Below are positions 1-7,948 of a stretch of 54,344 nt of DNA, one piece after another. How positions within the stretch are numbered: the first letter of the stretch is position 1; each line of letters begins with the position of its first letter. Source of the DNA: a virus. The notes under the pieces are model-generated. The model did not search any database. It saw only the letters and a list, made by a program, of their open reading frames with translations, and had not been told where the DNA came from. The position numbers were made by a program, and so were the translations under genes. The DNA lies in IMG/VR virus record IMGVR_UViG_3300023184_000163, positions 1-54,344 of that record, one strand, 5' to 3'.

Positions 1-685
1 TGTATTCTGCAACATGTAGTATTACATCTAGTCTACATTCATCTATGTCTAATAGTTCAGATGCTTTTATTCTTAAGTATCTTTCAAATCTATTTTCATG
101 GTTACCTGTAATGTAGTAAATAGGAATATCCGGGAATCTATTTCTGATATATGCAAGAAATTCTTTTCCTGCTTCTATCTCACCCTTAAAATGAACTTCT
201 CTTGGATCTTTCTCATGAAAAGATAGTTGGTAAAAGTCTAATAAGTCTCCGTTAATAAATATAGAATCTACTTTTTCTTCTTCAAACTTTTTAAACATTA
301 CTTCTAAAGCAGTATTATCATGATAAGGTATATGGACATCTCCAAATACTCCTAGTTTTTTGCAACCAGTTGGAAATGTAAATGAATTTCTTACTTTTGT
401 ATGTGATTCAGGTAATTGTAATTTATTTGACATAAATGTAGATTTTAATTCTTGTATATATTTAGAGTTTTTATTACTTAATTTTTTTCTTAAGTGTGAA
501 CCTTTTTGTCCACGATAATATCTTATTCTAGAATAAACATGCTCAAATGTTTCAAAAAATGCAGATTGTTCAGAATATACTTTTTTTGCTAAAGTTTTAG
601 AGGGTGCATTAGGAAACTTTTCAAGATATTCAAAAATAATATTAGTATTACTTTTTTTAGCACTTGGCTGTTTTATAATTGACAT
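1..685 (-). CDS. Calcineurin-like metallophosphoesterase (C-terminus cut by window edge)
   Basis: This is an open frame of 228 codons read leftward from an ATG at 685 and continuing past base 1, so the C-terminus is missing. Three metal-binding blocks of the calcineurin-like phosphoesterase superfamily are visible in order: GDVHIPYHD, then NGDLLD, then GNHENR. The first ~110 residues are basic and lie before the catalytic fold, possibly a DNA-binding extension. Members hydrolyse phosphomono- or diesters using two metal ions; in phages they may act on nucleic acid ends or nucleotides, but the substrate cannot be told from the sequence. The gene is divergent from the next one, with only 29 bases of AT-rich DNA between their starts. 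The family call is secure; the role is not. Confidence 0.85.
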   Translation of the reverse strand, partial: MSIIKQPSAKKSNTNIIFEYLEKFPNAPSKTLAKKVYSEQSAFFETFEHVYSRIRYYRGQKGSHLRKKLSNKNSKYIQELKSTFMSNKLQLPESHTKVRNSFTFPTGCKKLGVFGDVHIPYHDNTALEVMFKKFEEEKVDSIFINGDLLDFYQLSFHEKDPREVHFKGEIEAGKEFLAYIRNRFPDIPIYYITGNHENRFERYLRIKASELLDIDECRLDVILHVAEY

Positions 686-714
686 ATAATCATTATATTT
701 AATAAAAAAAAATC

Positions 715-1089
715 ATGTTTACATCAAAATTAATAAAAGAAAATGGAAAGTTAGTTTATCTAGATGATAAATCAAAATTAAATTATAAATTATTTTTAGA
801 AAAACTTCCTGAAGGCCAGGAAATTGAAATATTTATAGGTTTAGCAACAAGTAATAAAAGTGTTGCACAACTTGCAAAAGTATATGCATGTATAAGAGAA
901 TTAGCTAAAGAATCTGGTTATACATTTGAAGAAATGAAAACTTTAGTAAAAGAACAATCAGGATTATGCTATAGTACAGAAGAAGGAACAATATGTAAAT
1001 CTTTTGCAGATTGTTCTAAAGATGAAATAATGTTAACTATACAAGCTTGTATAGAAATTGGAAGAATATATAATATTAATCTTGAGTAG
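715..1089 (+). CDS. Hypothetical small phage protein
   Basis: A 124-residue protein starting at the first ATG after a run of A residues and ending at TAG. The N-terminal half is predicted beta-rich and basic. The C-terminal half is helical, with four cysteines spread over the last ~45 residues. The layout is loosely reminiscent of small phage recombination proteins of the NinB type, but I see no diagnostic motif and make no functional claim. It is the only rightward gene in this corner and its last 14 bases overlap the end of a convergent gene. Its short distance to the divergent phosphoesterase suggests the two promoters overlap. It is likely real because the frame is intact and the composition matches its neighbours. 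Confidence 0.6.
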   Translation: MFTSKLIKENGKLVYLDDKSKLNYKLFLEKLPEGQEIEIFIGLATSNKSVAQLAKVYACIRELAKESGYTFEEMKTLVKEQSGLCYSTEEGTICKSFADCSKDEIMLTIQACIEIGRIYNINLE

Positions 1090-1441
1090 TTGGATCTGGA
1101 ATATCAAATTCTTTTTGAATATTTTCAGGATTAAATCCTTCATCTTCAGGCATTAATACTTCTTTAGATTGAGTTAAATTATTGCTTATTGCTTCTTTTT
1201 CAATTTCTGCTAATAATAACATAACTGTATAAAAATTTTGTTGTGATTGAGATAAAGTATTATAATCAGGAAGTAACTTATTATCTTTTTTTTGCATTAA
1301 TTCATTAAAAATTTGTGATTCTTCTTGACTCATTAATTTATATAATGTAAATCCTAAATTTTTAAGCATAAAATAAAAACTTTTATTTAACTTAATGTTT
1401 ATAATAGCATTATCAGCTATTTCTGTAAATGTTTGTGGCAT
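1076..1441 (-). CDS. Hypothetical small protein, leftward
   Basis: A 121-residue acidic protein starting MPQTFTEIAD. A TTG six codons upstream (1459) could extend it, but the ATG at 1441 is the more likely start. The sequence is predicted mostly helical, rich in Gln, Asn and Glu, with an acidic Pro-containing tail ending IPDPTTQD. No recognised domain or membrane segment is present. It stands alone in its orientation: its end overlaps the convergent gene by 14 bases, and its start faces the helicase block across a 72-base AT-rich spacer. An isolated gene facing the replication operon could be a regulator, but nothing like a helix-turn-helix is evident. Function unknown. Confidence 0.55.
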   Translation of the reverse strand: MPQTFTEIADNAIINIKLNKSFYFMLKNLGFTLYKLMSQEESQIFNELMQKKDNKLLPDYNTLSQSQQNFYTVMLLLAEIEKEAISNNLTQSKEVLMPEDEGFNPENIQKEFDIPDPTTQD

Positions 1442-1513
1442 AATATAATTTTTTAACAAATATAATAAAAAAATAGATTAACAAAAAAATAAACATAAAA
1501 ATATAATTTAACA
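1442..1513. promoter_or_regulatory. Divergent AT-rich intergenic region, probable promoter zone
   Basis: This 72-base spacer lies between the start of a leftward gene and the first gene of the rightward replication block. It is almost entirely A and T, and the hexamer TTAACA occurs three times (1453-1458, 1478-1483, 1508-1513). Divergent promoters must lie here or inside the flanking genes. No clear -10/-35 pair or Bacteroidetes TAnnTTTG box is seen, so this is a positional inference. Confidence 0.35.
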
Positions 1514-2101
1514 ATGACAGAAATATTTATTAAACTAGCAGAAAATAAAATAACACCTAATTCTTTTTATGTTTTAAATTGTATAAAAGAAAATATTATA
1601 CCAAATTCTTATATTAATGCAGAATTAGAAACAAAAAAATTAATTAGTGAAAATTGGTTAAATAAAGATTTGACTTTAACAGATAAAAGTATTATATTTG
1701 TTACAGGAATAAATAGTTACTTTAAAAGTAGCAAAAAGAAAACCTCTCAAAACTTATTGGGAATTGATTTTATAAATAAAATACAGGAATATGTTGAAAC
1801 ATTTCCTAATAAAAAACTGTCTTCAGGCAAATATGCAAGAGTTAATCCAAAAAACCTTGAAGTTGCTTTTAGATGGTTCTTTGAAAATTACAATTATGAT
1901 TGGAATATTGTTATTGCAGCTACAGAAAAGTATGTTGATGAATTTAGCATAAGAAATTTTGAATTTATGAGAACTGCACAATATTTTATAAGAAAACAAG
2001 GAATTGATAAAACATATGAGTCTGATTTAGCAAATTATTGTGATATAATAATAAACGGTTCTGATGAGGAACAAGTATATTTTAAAGAAAGAATAGTATG
2101 A
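1514..2101 (+). CDS. Putative replisome organiser / helicase-loader-like protein
   Basis: A 195-residue soluble protein heading the replication block. Residues 1-55 look like a short helical, winged-helix-sized segment. Residues ~75-165 form a second helical region rich in aromatic and basic residues (ARVNPKNLEVAFRWFFENYNY, abbreviated here by its start). A two-part protein directly before a DnaB-type helicase is the classic position for a phage helicase loader or replisome organiser. That is the only basis for the call, because I see no diagnostic motif. Its TGA stop overlaps the ATG of the next gene (ATGA), indicating translational coupling. It could equally be another DNA-binding accessory factor. 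Confidence 0.45.
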   Translation: MTEIFIKLAENKITPNSFYVLNCIKENIIPNSYINAELETKKLISENWLNKDLTLTDKSIIFVTGINSYFKSSKKKTSQNLLGIDFINKIQEYVETFPNKKLSSGKYARVNPKNLEVAFRWFFENYNYDWNIVIAATEKYVDEFSIRNFEFMRTAQYFIRKQGIDKTYESDLANYCDIIINGSDEEQVYFKERIV

Positions 2102-2280
2102 GTAAAAAAACAAAGTTATTTATGATTGCTATAGTGGGGAGTGTGATTGCTTTTATGTTGATTGATTTATTAGTTATTAATATAAGTGTACTTAACTATA
2201 TTTTTATAGAGTTAATTGTAACAGTTATGCATTCGCTATATAATATAGCAAAGATTCAAATTAAACCTAATCTAGATTAA
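2098..2280 (+). CDS. Small hydrophobic membrane protein
   Basis: A 60-residue protein that starts inside the stop codon of the previous gene (ATGA overlap). A basic N-terminus (MSKKTK) is followed by a strong hydrophobic segment at about residues 8-30 and a second, weaker one at about 33-48. That predicts one or two inner-membrane helices with a positive inside N-terminus. It sits between a putative helicase loader and the helicase, and ends one base before the helicase start. Possible roles are membrane anchoring of replication or an accessory lysis or host-interaction peptide. No family is recognised and the position argues against a standard holin. Confidence 0.5.
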   Translation: MSKKTKLFMIAIVGSVIAFMLIDLLVINISVLNYIFIELIVTVMHSLYNIAKIQIKPNLD

Positions 2281-2281
2281 A

Positions 2282-3280
2282 ATGGCAGAATTATTTAATG
2301 GTGCAAGGCCTTTAGTGCCTGTAAGTGAAAGAGACTCTTTAAAAAAAGCTATTCTTAAAATGAAAGCTAGAAGAAATGGTGATATTAAATCACTTAAGAG
2401 TGCATGGCCCAAATTTAATGATGCTTTTTGTGATGGATTAGAATGGAGAACTATCACCGTAGTTGGTGCTAGACCTGGAACAGGTAAAACTTTATTTATG
2501 GAACAGTTAATTAGTGATGTTATAAATAACAATGCTGACCAAGAATTTAGAGTTTTAAAGTTTCAGTTTGAAATGTTAGATGAAACTAACGGTATAAGAA
2601 AATTGAGTCTGAATACAGGGTATGATTACAACACATTAATGAGTAAAGGTTCACCAGTAGATAAAGCAATTTATCAAAAATGTATTGATTATTATCACAA
2701 ATATGAAGATAAGGATTTTATAAATGTAGTTTATGATGCTTGTACAGTTGATGAAATGTGTGCTACCATTCATTATGAAATGGAAAAATACAAAGAAGAA
2801 GATGGTACATATCCTAATATGCTTGTGTCTATAGATCATTCTGCTTTATTTAGAGTTGGTAAAGGTCAAAAAGATAAATTTGAAATGTTATATGCATTAG
2901 GTGAAGGCCTAACTATGATGAAGAAAAAATATCCAATTGCTTTTGTTGTTCTTAGTCAGTTAAATAGAAATATTGATAATGCTGATAGAGCCCGTGATGG
3001 AGAATATGGAAATTATGTGTTAGATTCTGATTTGTTTGGTGCAGATGCATTGTTGCAACATGCTGATGTAGTTCTTGGTATAAATAAACCTTCTATAAGA
3101 AAAATAAGACAATATGGTCCCGAGAGGTTTATTATAGCTGATGAAGATACATTAGTATTTCACTTTCTAAAGTCTAGAAATGGTACTACAAGATTAAGTT
3201 TTTTTAAACTTGATAGAACTACTATGAGAATTGTTGAAATAGCAACTCCTGCTCAAGCTACAAAAAAAGTAATAATTTAA
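2282..3280 (+). CDS. DnaB-type replicative helicase (RecA-fold ATPase)
   Basis: A 332-residue protein that matches the C-terminal ATPase half of DnaB helicases and lacks the usual N-terminal primase-binding domain. Walker A is GARPGTGKT at residues 62-70, Walker B ends at D185 (VSIDHS), and the sensor-like block SQLNR follows about 45 residues later, as in DnaB. A basic KFH-type region near residue 290 (FHFLKSRNG) resembles the DnaB segment that supplies the arginine finger and DNA contact. It should form a hexameric ring that unwinds the fork ahead of the polymerase encoded at 15.2 kb. It ends 10 bases before the next gene in a tight operon. Confidence 0.85.
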   Translation: MAELFNGARPLVPVSERDSLKKAILKMKARRNGDIKSLKSAWPKFNDAFCDGLEWRTITVVGARPGTGKTLFMEQLISDVINNNADQEFRVLKFQFEMLDETNGIRKLSLNTGYDYNTLMSKGSPVDKAIYQKCIDYYHKYEDKDFINVVYDACTVDEMCATIHYEMEKYKEEDGTYPNMLVSIDHSALFRVGKGQKDKFEMLYALGEGLTMMKKKYPIAFVVLSQLNRNIDNADRARDGEYGNYVLDSDLFGADALLQHADVVLGINKPSIRKIRQYGPERFIIADEDTLVFHFLKSRNGTTRLSFFKLDRTTMRIVEIATPAQATKKVII

Positions 3281-3290
3281 AAATTAATTT

Positions 3291-3899
3291 ATGTATAACA
3301 GAAAAGAAAAAGAAAGAGAGTTCTTTACTTATCATCTTGATAAGTTTAATAAACTCAAAATAAATGATCCTTTTTTTGTTGTAAAAACTGCATTTTTCCA
3401 AAAAGGAAAGTATGGTAAACAATTACAACTATTTGAAAGTGAATTGAAAAGAGGAGAAGATATTTTTATTGAATTTATTGAAATTGATAGAGATGAAAAC
3501 AATAGAGAAATTAATATTGTTCCAAATAATTCTAACAGAGATTTATTTAAATTTAAATATAATCCTTATTTTTTAGAAGAGTATGAAATAAAAGAAGGTA
3601 ATAACTCTAAAGGAGAACCTTATCAAGCTTTTATAATTCCTTTATCTGAATTAACTGTAATATTACCTGATGGTAATGAAATTACATATGGTTTGTTTGA
3701 AAAAAGAAAAGAACAAGAAATTCAAAAAGAAGAATCTTTACCAAAATTACAAACAACATTAAGTATATTTCCAGATTTTGAAGAAAAGTATGCTCTTAAA
3801 AATGATAAAGAAGTATTTCATTCTAATGAAGAATCAGTTTCTGATATTCTATTAAGAATTGCAACAGATTTTGAAAAATTAGCACAAAAACTAAAGTAA
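3291..3899 (+). CDS. Hypothetical protein in replication operon
   Basis: A 202-residue protein with a basic, charged N-terminus (MYNRKEKERE) and a middle predicted to be mostly beta strand (residues ~25-130). It ends in a Glu/Lys-rich helical tail. No catalytic motif or membrane segment is visible. It lies between the DnaB-type helicase and the Sak4-like ATPase with spacers of 10 and 1 bases, so it is surely co-transcribed with replication and recombination genes. A beta-rich domain plus charged tail would suit a nucleic-acid-binding accessory protein, but this is inference from context. I do not recognise the family. Confidence 0.6.
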   Translation: MYNRKEKEREFFTYHLDKFNKLKINDPFFVVKTAFFQKGKYGKQLQLFESELKRGEDIFIEFIEIDRDENNREINIVPNNSNRDLFKFKYNPYFLEEYEIKEGNNSKGEPYQAFIIPLSELTVILPDGNEITYGLFEKRKEQEIQKEESLPKLQTTLSIFPDFEEKYALKNDKEVFHSNEESVSDILLRIATDFEKLAQKLK

Positions 3900-3900
3900 A

Positions 3901-4623
3901 ATGAGTATAGTACTTCCAACAAAAAAAGAAAAACCAACAAGATTTAATCCTAAAAGATTAATTATTTATTCTAAACCTAAAACAGGAAAAACAACTGCTT
4001 TTTCTGGCCTAGAAGATAATTTATTAATGGATTTAGAAAATGGTTCTGATTATGTAGAGGCTATGAAAATTAAAATTTCAAGTCTTAAGGAACTTCTAGA
4101 TGCTGGTAAAGCAATTAAAGAAGCAAACAATCCATATAAGTATCTTACTATAGATACAGTAACTGCATTAGAAGATATGGTAATGCCTTTGGCAATAAAA
4201 TTATACAAAGAAACATCTATGGGTAAAAACTATGATGGAGACAATGTATTAAGTTTACCAAATGGTGCAGGATATTTATATTTAAGACAAGCTTTTTTTC
4301 AAGTTTTAGATTTTATTGATACCTTAGCACCCCATATTATTTTATCTGGTCATATTAAAGACAAACAGGTAGATGATAAAGGAGAAATGGTAATGGCAGC
4401 TAATATAGATTTAACTGGTAAAATTAAATCTTTAATATGTGCTAATGCTGATGCAATAGGATATATGTTTAGAAAAGGTAATAAAACAATTTTATCTTTT
4501 AAAACTAGTGAAGAAGTAACTTGTGGTGCAAGACCAGAACACCTAAGAAATGAAGAGATAGTAGTTTCTGAAATGAATGATAAAGGTGAAATTATTTTTC
4601 ACTGGGATAAAATATATGTGTAA
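3901..4623 (+). CDS. Sak4-like P-loop ATPase (AAA_24/RecA-like recombination protein)
   Basis: A 240-residue single-domain ATPase. The Walker A loop is SKPKTGKTT (residues 24-32), closely followed by LMDLENGSDYV, the acidic block typical of phage Sak4/AAA_24 proteins. Walker B is YLTIDTVTALEDM with D85. A later block, LSGHIKDKQ (~residues 146-154), matches the sensor-like His/Lys motif of this group. Sak4 proteins are minimal RecA-like recombinases that bind and anneal single-stranded DNA, usually working with a phage SSB. The next gene encodes an SSB-like candidate, which supports the pairing. It starts one base after the previous stop. Confidence 0.8.
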   Translation: MSIVLPTKKEKPTRFNPKRLIIYSKPKTGKTTAFSGLEDNLLMDLENGSDYVEAMKIKISSLKELLDAGKAIKEANNPYKYLTIDTVTALEDMVMPLAIKLYKETSMGKNYDGDNVLSLPNGAGYLYLRQAFFQVLDFIDTLAPHIILSGHIKDKQVDDKGEMVMAANIDLTGKIKSLICANADAIGYMFRKGNKTILSFKTSEEVTCGARPEHLRNEEIVVSEMNDKGEIIFHWDKIYV

Positions 4624-4642
4624 CAAATAAAAAAAAATAAAA

Positions 4643-5323
4643 ATGGGATTAAGTACAACAGACTTGGGCACAGGCTCAGGAGGAGCAAAAACAATTGCAC
4701 CAGGTAATCATGTATTAAAAATTAATAGTCTTGAATTAGAAGATTTTAGATTTATTGATGGTGCATATCATTTAATATTACATGTTGAAACAGAACCTAT
4801 TGCAGGTTTTGAAGGATTTATGATTGATAAAGATGATGAATCAAAAGGACACTATGAAGGTCAAATTGGTAGAGTAAAAGCTAGTCAATATGCATTTGCA
4901 GATGGTGAAACTAAATCTGGAATTAAAATTCAAAGAGACAGATCAATATTAATTTTCTTACAAAATTTATCTAAAACTCTTGGTTTTAATGAATGGTTTG
5001 TAGGAGAAAATGATAAACATAGTACTATTGAAGATTTTGTAAATGCTTTTAACAAAGCAGGTCTTTTTCAAGATAAGTATTTAGAATTTTGTGTAGCTGG
5101 TAAAGAATATTTAAACAAGTCTGGTTATATTAATTATGATATGTATTTAGCTAAATCAGAAAAAGGTAAATATGCTTATGGTGAAATTGAAGAAGGTAAA
5201 GTTTTAGTTTATGATGAAGCAAAATATCTTAAAAAACTAGAAGTTACTGAAGTAAAGAAATTTGGTGATGATGATGATTTTTCTACAACTACAAAATCAA
5301 GTTCTGATTTCAATCTAGACTAA
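4643..5323 (+). CDS. Putative phage SSB-like protein (DUF669-like)
   Basis: A 226-residue protein. After a Gly/Thr-rich start it begins TIAPGNHVLKINSLEL, resembling the opening of DUF669-type phage proteins, which are SSB-like partners of Sak/Sak4 recombinases. Residues ~20-110 are predicted beta-rich, consistent with an OB-like fold. The last 25 residues form an acidic, flexible tail (FGDDDDF, then Ser/Thr, then SDFNLD), as in proteins that use acidic tails to recruit replication partners. It is the last gene before a strong terminator at 5339-5368 and directly follows the Sak4-like ATPase. The SSB role is inferred from tail, length and neighbour; DUF669 similarity was judged by eye. Confidence 0.6.
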   Translation: MGLSTTDLGTGSGGAKTIAPGNHVLKINSLELEDFRFIDGAYHLILHVETEPIAGFEGFMIDKDDESKGHYEGQIGRVKASQYAFADGETKSGIKIQRDRSILIFLQNLSKTLGFNEWFVGENDKHSTIEDFVNAFNKAGLFQDKYLEFCVAGKEYLNKSGYINYDMYLAKSEKGKYAYGEIEEGKVLVYDEAKYLKKLEVTEVKKFGDDDDFSTTTKSSSDFNLD

Positions 5324-5338
5324 ATAAAATTTAGTTAT

Positions 5339-5368
5339 AAGAGGAATCAGAAATGGTTCCTCTTTTTT
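5339..5368 (+). terminator. Rho-independent terminator
   Basis: AAGAGGAA pairs with TTCCTCTT around a short loop, extended by C-G and G-U pairs, and is followed directly by a T run (5363-5368). It lies 16 bases after the SSB-like gene and only 18 bases before the primase start. Termination here is therefore probably partial, or the primase promoter overlaps it. Confidence 0.85.
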
Positions 5369-5386
5369 ATTGTTAAAATTTATATT

Positions 5387-6370
5387 ATGATTTCAACTAA
5401 ACACATAATTTCAGATTTAAGAGATGTACCAAGAGAATGGGTTTTTGAAAATTATTTAAATTTAAAAGAAAAACTCACAGGACAAGATGTTAAAATTTTA
5501 TCTGCATTTAATTCAAAAGATAAAGTACCTTCAATGTGTATTTATACAGATACAATTTCAGGATACTATAAGTTTAAAGATTTTTCATCTGGTATTCAAG
5601 GAGATACAATAGAATTAGTTAAAGCATTATATAATATGCCAACTAGAGCTAATGCAGTAAATAAAATACTTTCTGATTATGAAGACTTTCTTGCTAATAA
5701 TACTTTTTTTGAAAAAAGAGAGTTTAAAATTCATGATAAATTTAAAGTAGTTGACCATGAAATAAGACATTGGAATACAATAGATCAACAATATTGGACA
5801 AGATTTAAAATTGGTTCTAAATTACTTGAGCATTATAATGTATCACCATTGCAATATTTTACAATGGAAAAAAAAGATATAGATGGTACTATAATTTTAT
5901 TTAGATTTGAAAGACCATATACTTATGGATATTTTAGAAATGATGGTTCTTTGTATAAAGTTTATATGCCAAAAAATTCTGATAAAAAATTCATTAAAGT
6001 ACAAAATTATGTACAAGGTCTTGATCAAATAAGTTATGAAAAAGATTATTTAATTATAACTTCTTCTTTAAAAGATCTTATGGTATTTCAAAAACTTAGA
6101 ATAGTTAATGCAGAATCTATAGCACCAGACAGTGAGAATACTATGATTCCAGAGTCTACAATCAACAAACTTAGTAAAAGATATAAATCTATAATTGTAT
6201 TGTTTGATAATGATGAACCTGGTATCAAAGCTGCTGAAAGATATAAACATAAATATAATTTTAGTTATGTTGTTCTTCCTATGGAAAAAGATTTATCTGA
6301 TTCTATTGAAAAACATGGAGTTGATAAAGTTAGAGGAATATTATTACCTTTACTAAAACAAGCATTATGA
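5387..6370 (+). CDS. DnaG-family primase (TOPRIM domain)
   Basis: A 327-residue protein. The N-terminal ~110 residues resemble the primase zinc-ribbon region in layout (PSMCIYTD ... YYKFKDFSSGIQGDTIELV) but lack the zinc-binding Cys/His set, so the ribbon appears degenerate. The TOPRIM domain occupies roughly residues 215-310. It starts at YLIITSSLKDLMVF, where a Ser-rich stretch sits where TOPRIM domains usually carry the catalytic Glu, and continues to the acidic pair D274 and D276 in LFDNDEPG. It should make RNA primers for the family B polymerase and act with the DnaB-type helicase. Its stop overlaps the next start (ATGA). The family is clear; the missing zinc ligands are unusual. Confidence 0.8.
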   Translation: MISTKHIISDLRDVPREWVFENYLNLKEKLTGQDVKILSAFNSKDKVPSMCIYTDTISGYYKFKDFSSGIQGDTIELVKALYNMPTRANAVNKILSDYEDFLANNTFFEKREFKIHDKFKVVDHEIRHWNTIDQQYWTRFKIGSKLLEHYNVSPLQYFTMEKKDIDGTIILFRFERPYTYGYFRNDGSLYKVYMPKNSDKKFIKVQNYVQGLDQISYEKDYLIITSSLKDLMVFQKLRIVNAESIAPDSENTMIPESTINKLSKRYKSIIVLFDNDEPGIKAAERYKHKYNFSYVVLPMEKDLSDSIEKHGVDKVRGILLPLLKQAL

Positions 6371-6792
6371 GTTGGATTTACCAAGGTAAAAAGTTTACTG
6401 AAACAAATATACCAGAAAATGGTATTGGATTTGTTTATCACATGTCAGTGATATTAAATGGAAATACTTATGCCTATATTGGTAAAAAGAATTTCTTTTC
6501 AAATGTAAAAAAGAAACTTGGTAAAAAAGCTTTAGCATTAGTTACTGATAAAAGGTTAAAGAAATATACTAAAGAACAAAAAGCTAATTTTGAAAATTAC
6601 TACAGTAGTAATCAACAATTAAAAGAAGCTCACAAAGCAGGAGTTACTATTAAAAGAGAGATCTTGTTAATTTGTTATTCTGCTACAGAATTAACTTATC
6701 AAGAAGTAAAGCACCAGTTTAAGTATGAAGTGCTTGAGAAAGAAAATTATTTAAATGCCAATATCCTTGGCAGATTTTACAAAACAAAATAA
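6367..6792 (+). CDS. SegE-like GIY-YIG protein
   Basis: A 141-residue protein. GFVYHM (residues 21-26) and YIGKKNFF (37-44) are the two strands of a GIY-YIG fold in the variant form seen in the phage SegE-like family, where GFVY replaces GIY and the second block ends in two lysines. The middle contains LKKYTKEQKANFENYYSSN, matching the family's conserved basic-aromatic segment, and E134 may be the metal-binding Glu. T4 SegE is a free-standing homing endonuclease, but similar proteins occur steadily inside replication operons of large phages and may have a housekeeping nuclease role. It is coupled to the primase by an ATGA overlap. Confidence 0.65.
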   Translation: MSWIYQGKKFTETNIPENGIGFVYHMSVILNGNTYAYIGKKNFFSNVKKKLGKKALALVTDKRLKKYTKEQKANFENYYSSNQQLKEAHKAGVTIKREILLICYSATELTYQEVKHQFKYEVLEKENYLNANILGRFYKTK

Positions 6793-6793
6793 T

Positions 6794-7213
6794 ATGACAG
6801 AAAATGAAATGACAGACCTTCTATTAAAGTTGGCTGACCTTGGTGTTACGGGAATTAAGCTATTCTACTCAGGTGGAGGTGATTCTGGAGCAATTGATGA
6901 TGTTGTGTATACAACAAGTAAACTAAACAAAGATGATGAAGATGCTTTTAATGAAATCAATGATTTAGCAAATTATGGAGAAGATGTTAATCATTTATCA
7001 CATCTTGACTCAGCCTTAGCTGCTGACATAGAAAGTTTTGCTGAAGAGAAAATTTTAAGTGATATTGAGGATTGGTGGAACAATGATGGTGGATATGGTG
7101 TAATGCTTATTCAGATACCATCAGGCAAATACAAAATCTATAATGAGATTTACATTACCAATAGTGAATCTTATGAGCATGAGGGTAGTTTAATTGATCA
7201 AAGCTTAGACTAA
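6794..7213 (+). CDS. DUF6878-like protein
   Basis: A 139-residue acidic protein. I chose the ATG at 6794, one base after the preceding stop. An in-frame ATG at 6755 would add 13 residues but overlap the neighbour by 38 bases. The sequence matches the DUF6878 pattern as I know it: GVTGIKLFYSGGGDSGAID at about residues 17-35, then a helix followed by DWWNNDGGYGVMLIQI (~95-110). The family has no known function. The conserved GDSG plus WxNNDGxxG pair suggests a small ligand- or protein-binding fold. It is the first of several small genes and its stop shares a base with the next start. Confidence 0.65.
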   Translation: MTENEMTDLLLKLADLGVTGIKLFYSGGGDSGAIDDVVYTTSKLNKDDEDAFNEINDLANYGEDVNHLSHLDSALAADIESFAEEKILSDIEDWWNNDGGYGVMLIQIPSGKYKIYNEIYITNSESYEHEGSLIDQSLD

Positions 7214-7476
7214 TGGAAGAGAAAAAATTCAATGAAGCTAAGGCTACAAAAGAAATGATTGATAAGCTTCACACTAGAGTTCTTAAACTTCAAGAAGCAA
7301 TAGCAGGTACTATGAATAGAGTTACTGTAGAATATGTTAGTGGTGAAGGAAGATTTTCAAGACCTGGTGAAATTTATTTAAACAATGCTGCAGATATCAG
7401 AGATCTTATGCAAAAAGAGTATGAAGAGATACAGCTTGAGTTAGTTAAATTAAGAGAAAAATTTAAAAGTTTGTAA
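7213..7476 (+). CDS. Small coiled-coil protein
   Basis: An 87-residue protein starting on the last base of the previous stop (TAATG), so it is translationally coupled. Both ends are charged helices with heptad-like spacing (residues ~5-35 and ~60-85). They flank a short predicted beta hairpin with VTVEYVSGEGRF at 36-47. This helix-hairpin-helix layout would favour dimerisation. No catalytic motif or known family was recognised. The gene sits inside the cassette of small genes between the SegE-like protein and the VWA/MoxR pair and ends one base before the next start. Confidence 0.55.
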   Translation: MEEKKFNEAKATKEMIDKLHTRVLKLQEAIAGTMNRVTVEYVSGEGRFSRPGEIYLNNAADIRDLMQKEYEEIQLELVKLREKFKSL

Positions 7477-7477
7477 T

Positions 7478-7825
7478 ATGGCGCATCCCTATCAACATGC
7501 TATATCTTCAGCTAGAAAGTTTGGCGGTATTCCAGAAGATTATGTAGAAATCCATAAATGGTTTGATGCTACTAAAGCATGGGTAGGTCACAGTAAACAT
7601 AGAATGTTCCGTCACCACAGTGAAGGAATATTTGAATGTGAAAGAATATTTGGACCTTACTTTCTAAATTCTGATGACAAAAGAGTGTATACAAGATATG
7701 TTGGTGAACAACATGTAAAAGAAGATTGTAATAATTACATTCCTACTGCTAAAGAATGGGTTGATATGATATCATCAGGTAAACCTAAAGAATGGGCAAT
7801 AAAAACACTTAAAATAGAAGACTGA
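7478..7825 (+). CDS. DUF6915-like protein
   Basis: A 115-residue protein that fits the DUF6915 family pattern closely. It opens MAHPYQHAISSARKFGG and continues EIHKWFDATKAW, HRMFRHHSEGIFECERIFG, then VGEQHVKEDC and an IPTAKEWV segment near the end. The many conserved His residues (residues ~42-49 and ~87) look like a metal or phosphate site, though no enzyme activity is known for the family. It occurs in varied phages and mobile elements. Its stop overlaps the start of a 40-codon gene (TGATG). Full family length is present with no truncation. Confidence 0.75.
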   Translation: MAHPYQHAISSARKFGGIPEDYVEIHKWFDATKAWVGHSKHRMFRHHSEGIFECERIFGPYFLNSDDKRVYTRYVGEQHVKEDCNNYIPTAKEWVDMISSGKPKEWAIKTLKIED

Positions 7826-7947
7826 TGACAGAAGAAGAATTATATAAGTGGATATACAATTTAAAATTGCAAACACTTACAGATGAACTTAAAGATACTA
7901 TAGTTGAAAAAATTCAAGATTTAGTTTGGACTTTAACAAATAAATAA
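7825..7947 (+). CDS. 40-residue hypothetical peptide
   Basis: A short frame of 40 codons starting on the last base of the previous stop (TGATG) and ending TAA one base before the next ATG. It is acidic and amphipathic: MTEEELYKWIYNLK, then DELKDTIVEKIQDLVWTL, predicted as two helices. The exact fit between two genes, with overlapping stop-start junctions on one side and a one-base gap on the other, supports it being translated. No function can be given. Confidence 0.6.
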   Translation: MTEEELYKWIYNLKLQTLTDELKDTIVEKIQDLVWTLTNK

Positions 7948-7948
7948 T

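Noticed and set aside
1442-1459. TTG start extending the leftward hypothetical protein by six codons
   Set aside because: An ATG is available at 1441 and nothing supports the TTG.
2272-2532. 86-codon leftward frame opposite the helicase
   Set aside because: It overlaps the Walker A region of a certain gene and has no features of its own.
6755-6793. Upstream in-frame ATG for the DUF6878-like gene
   Set aside because: It would overlap the SegE-like gene by 38 bases, whereas the ATG at 6794 lies one base after the stop like its neighbours.
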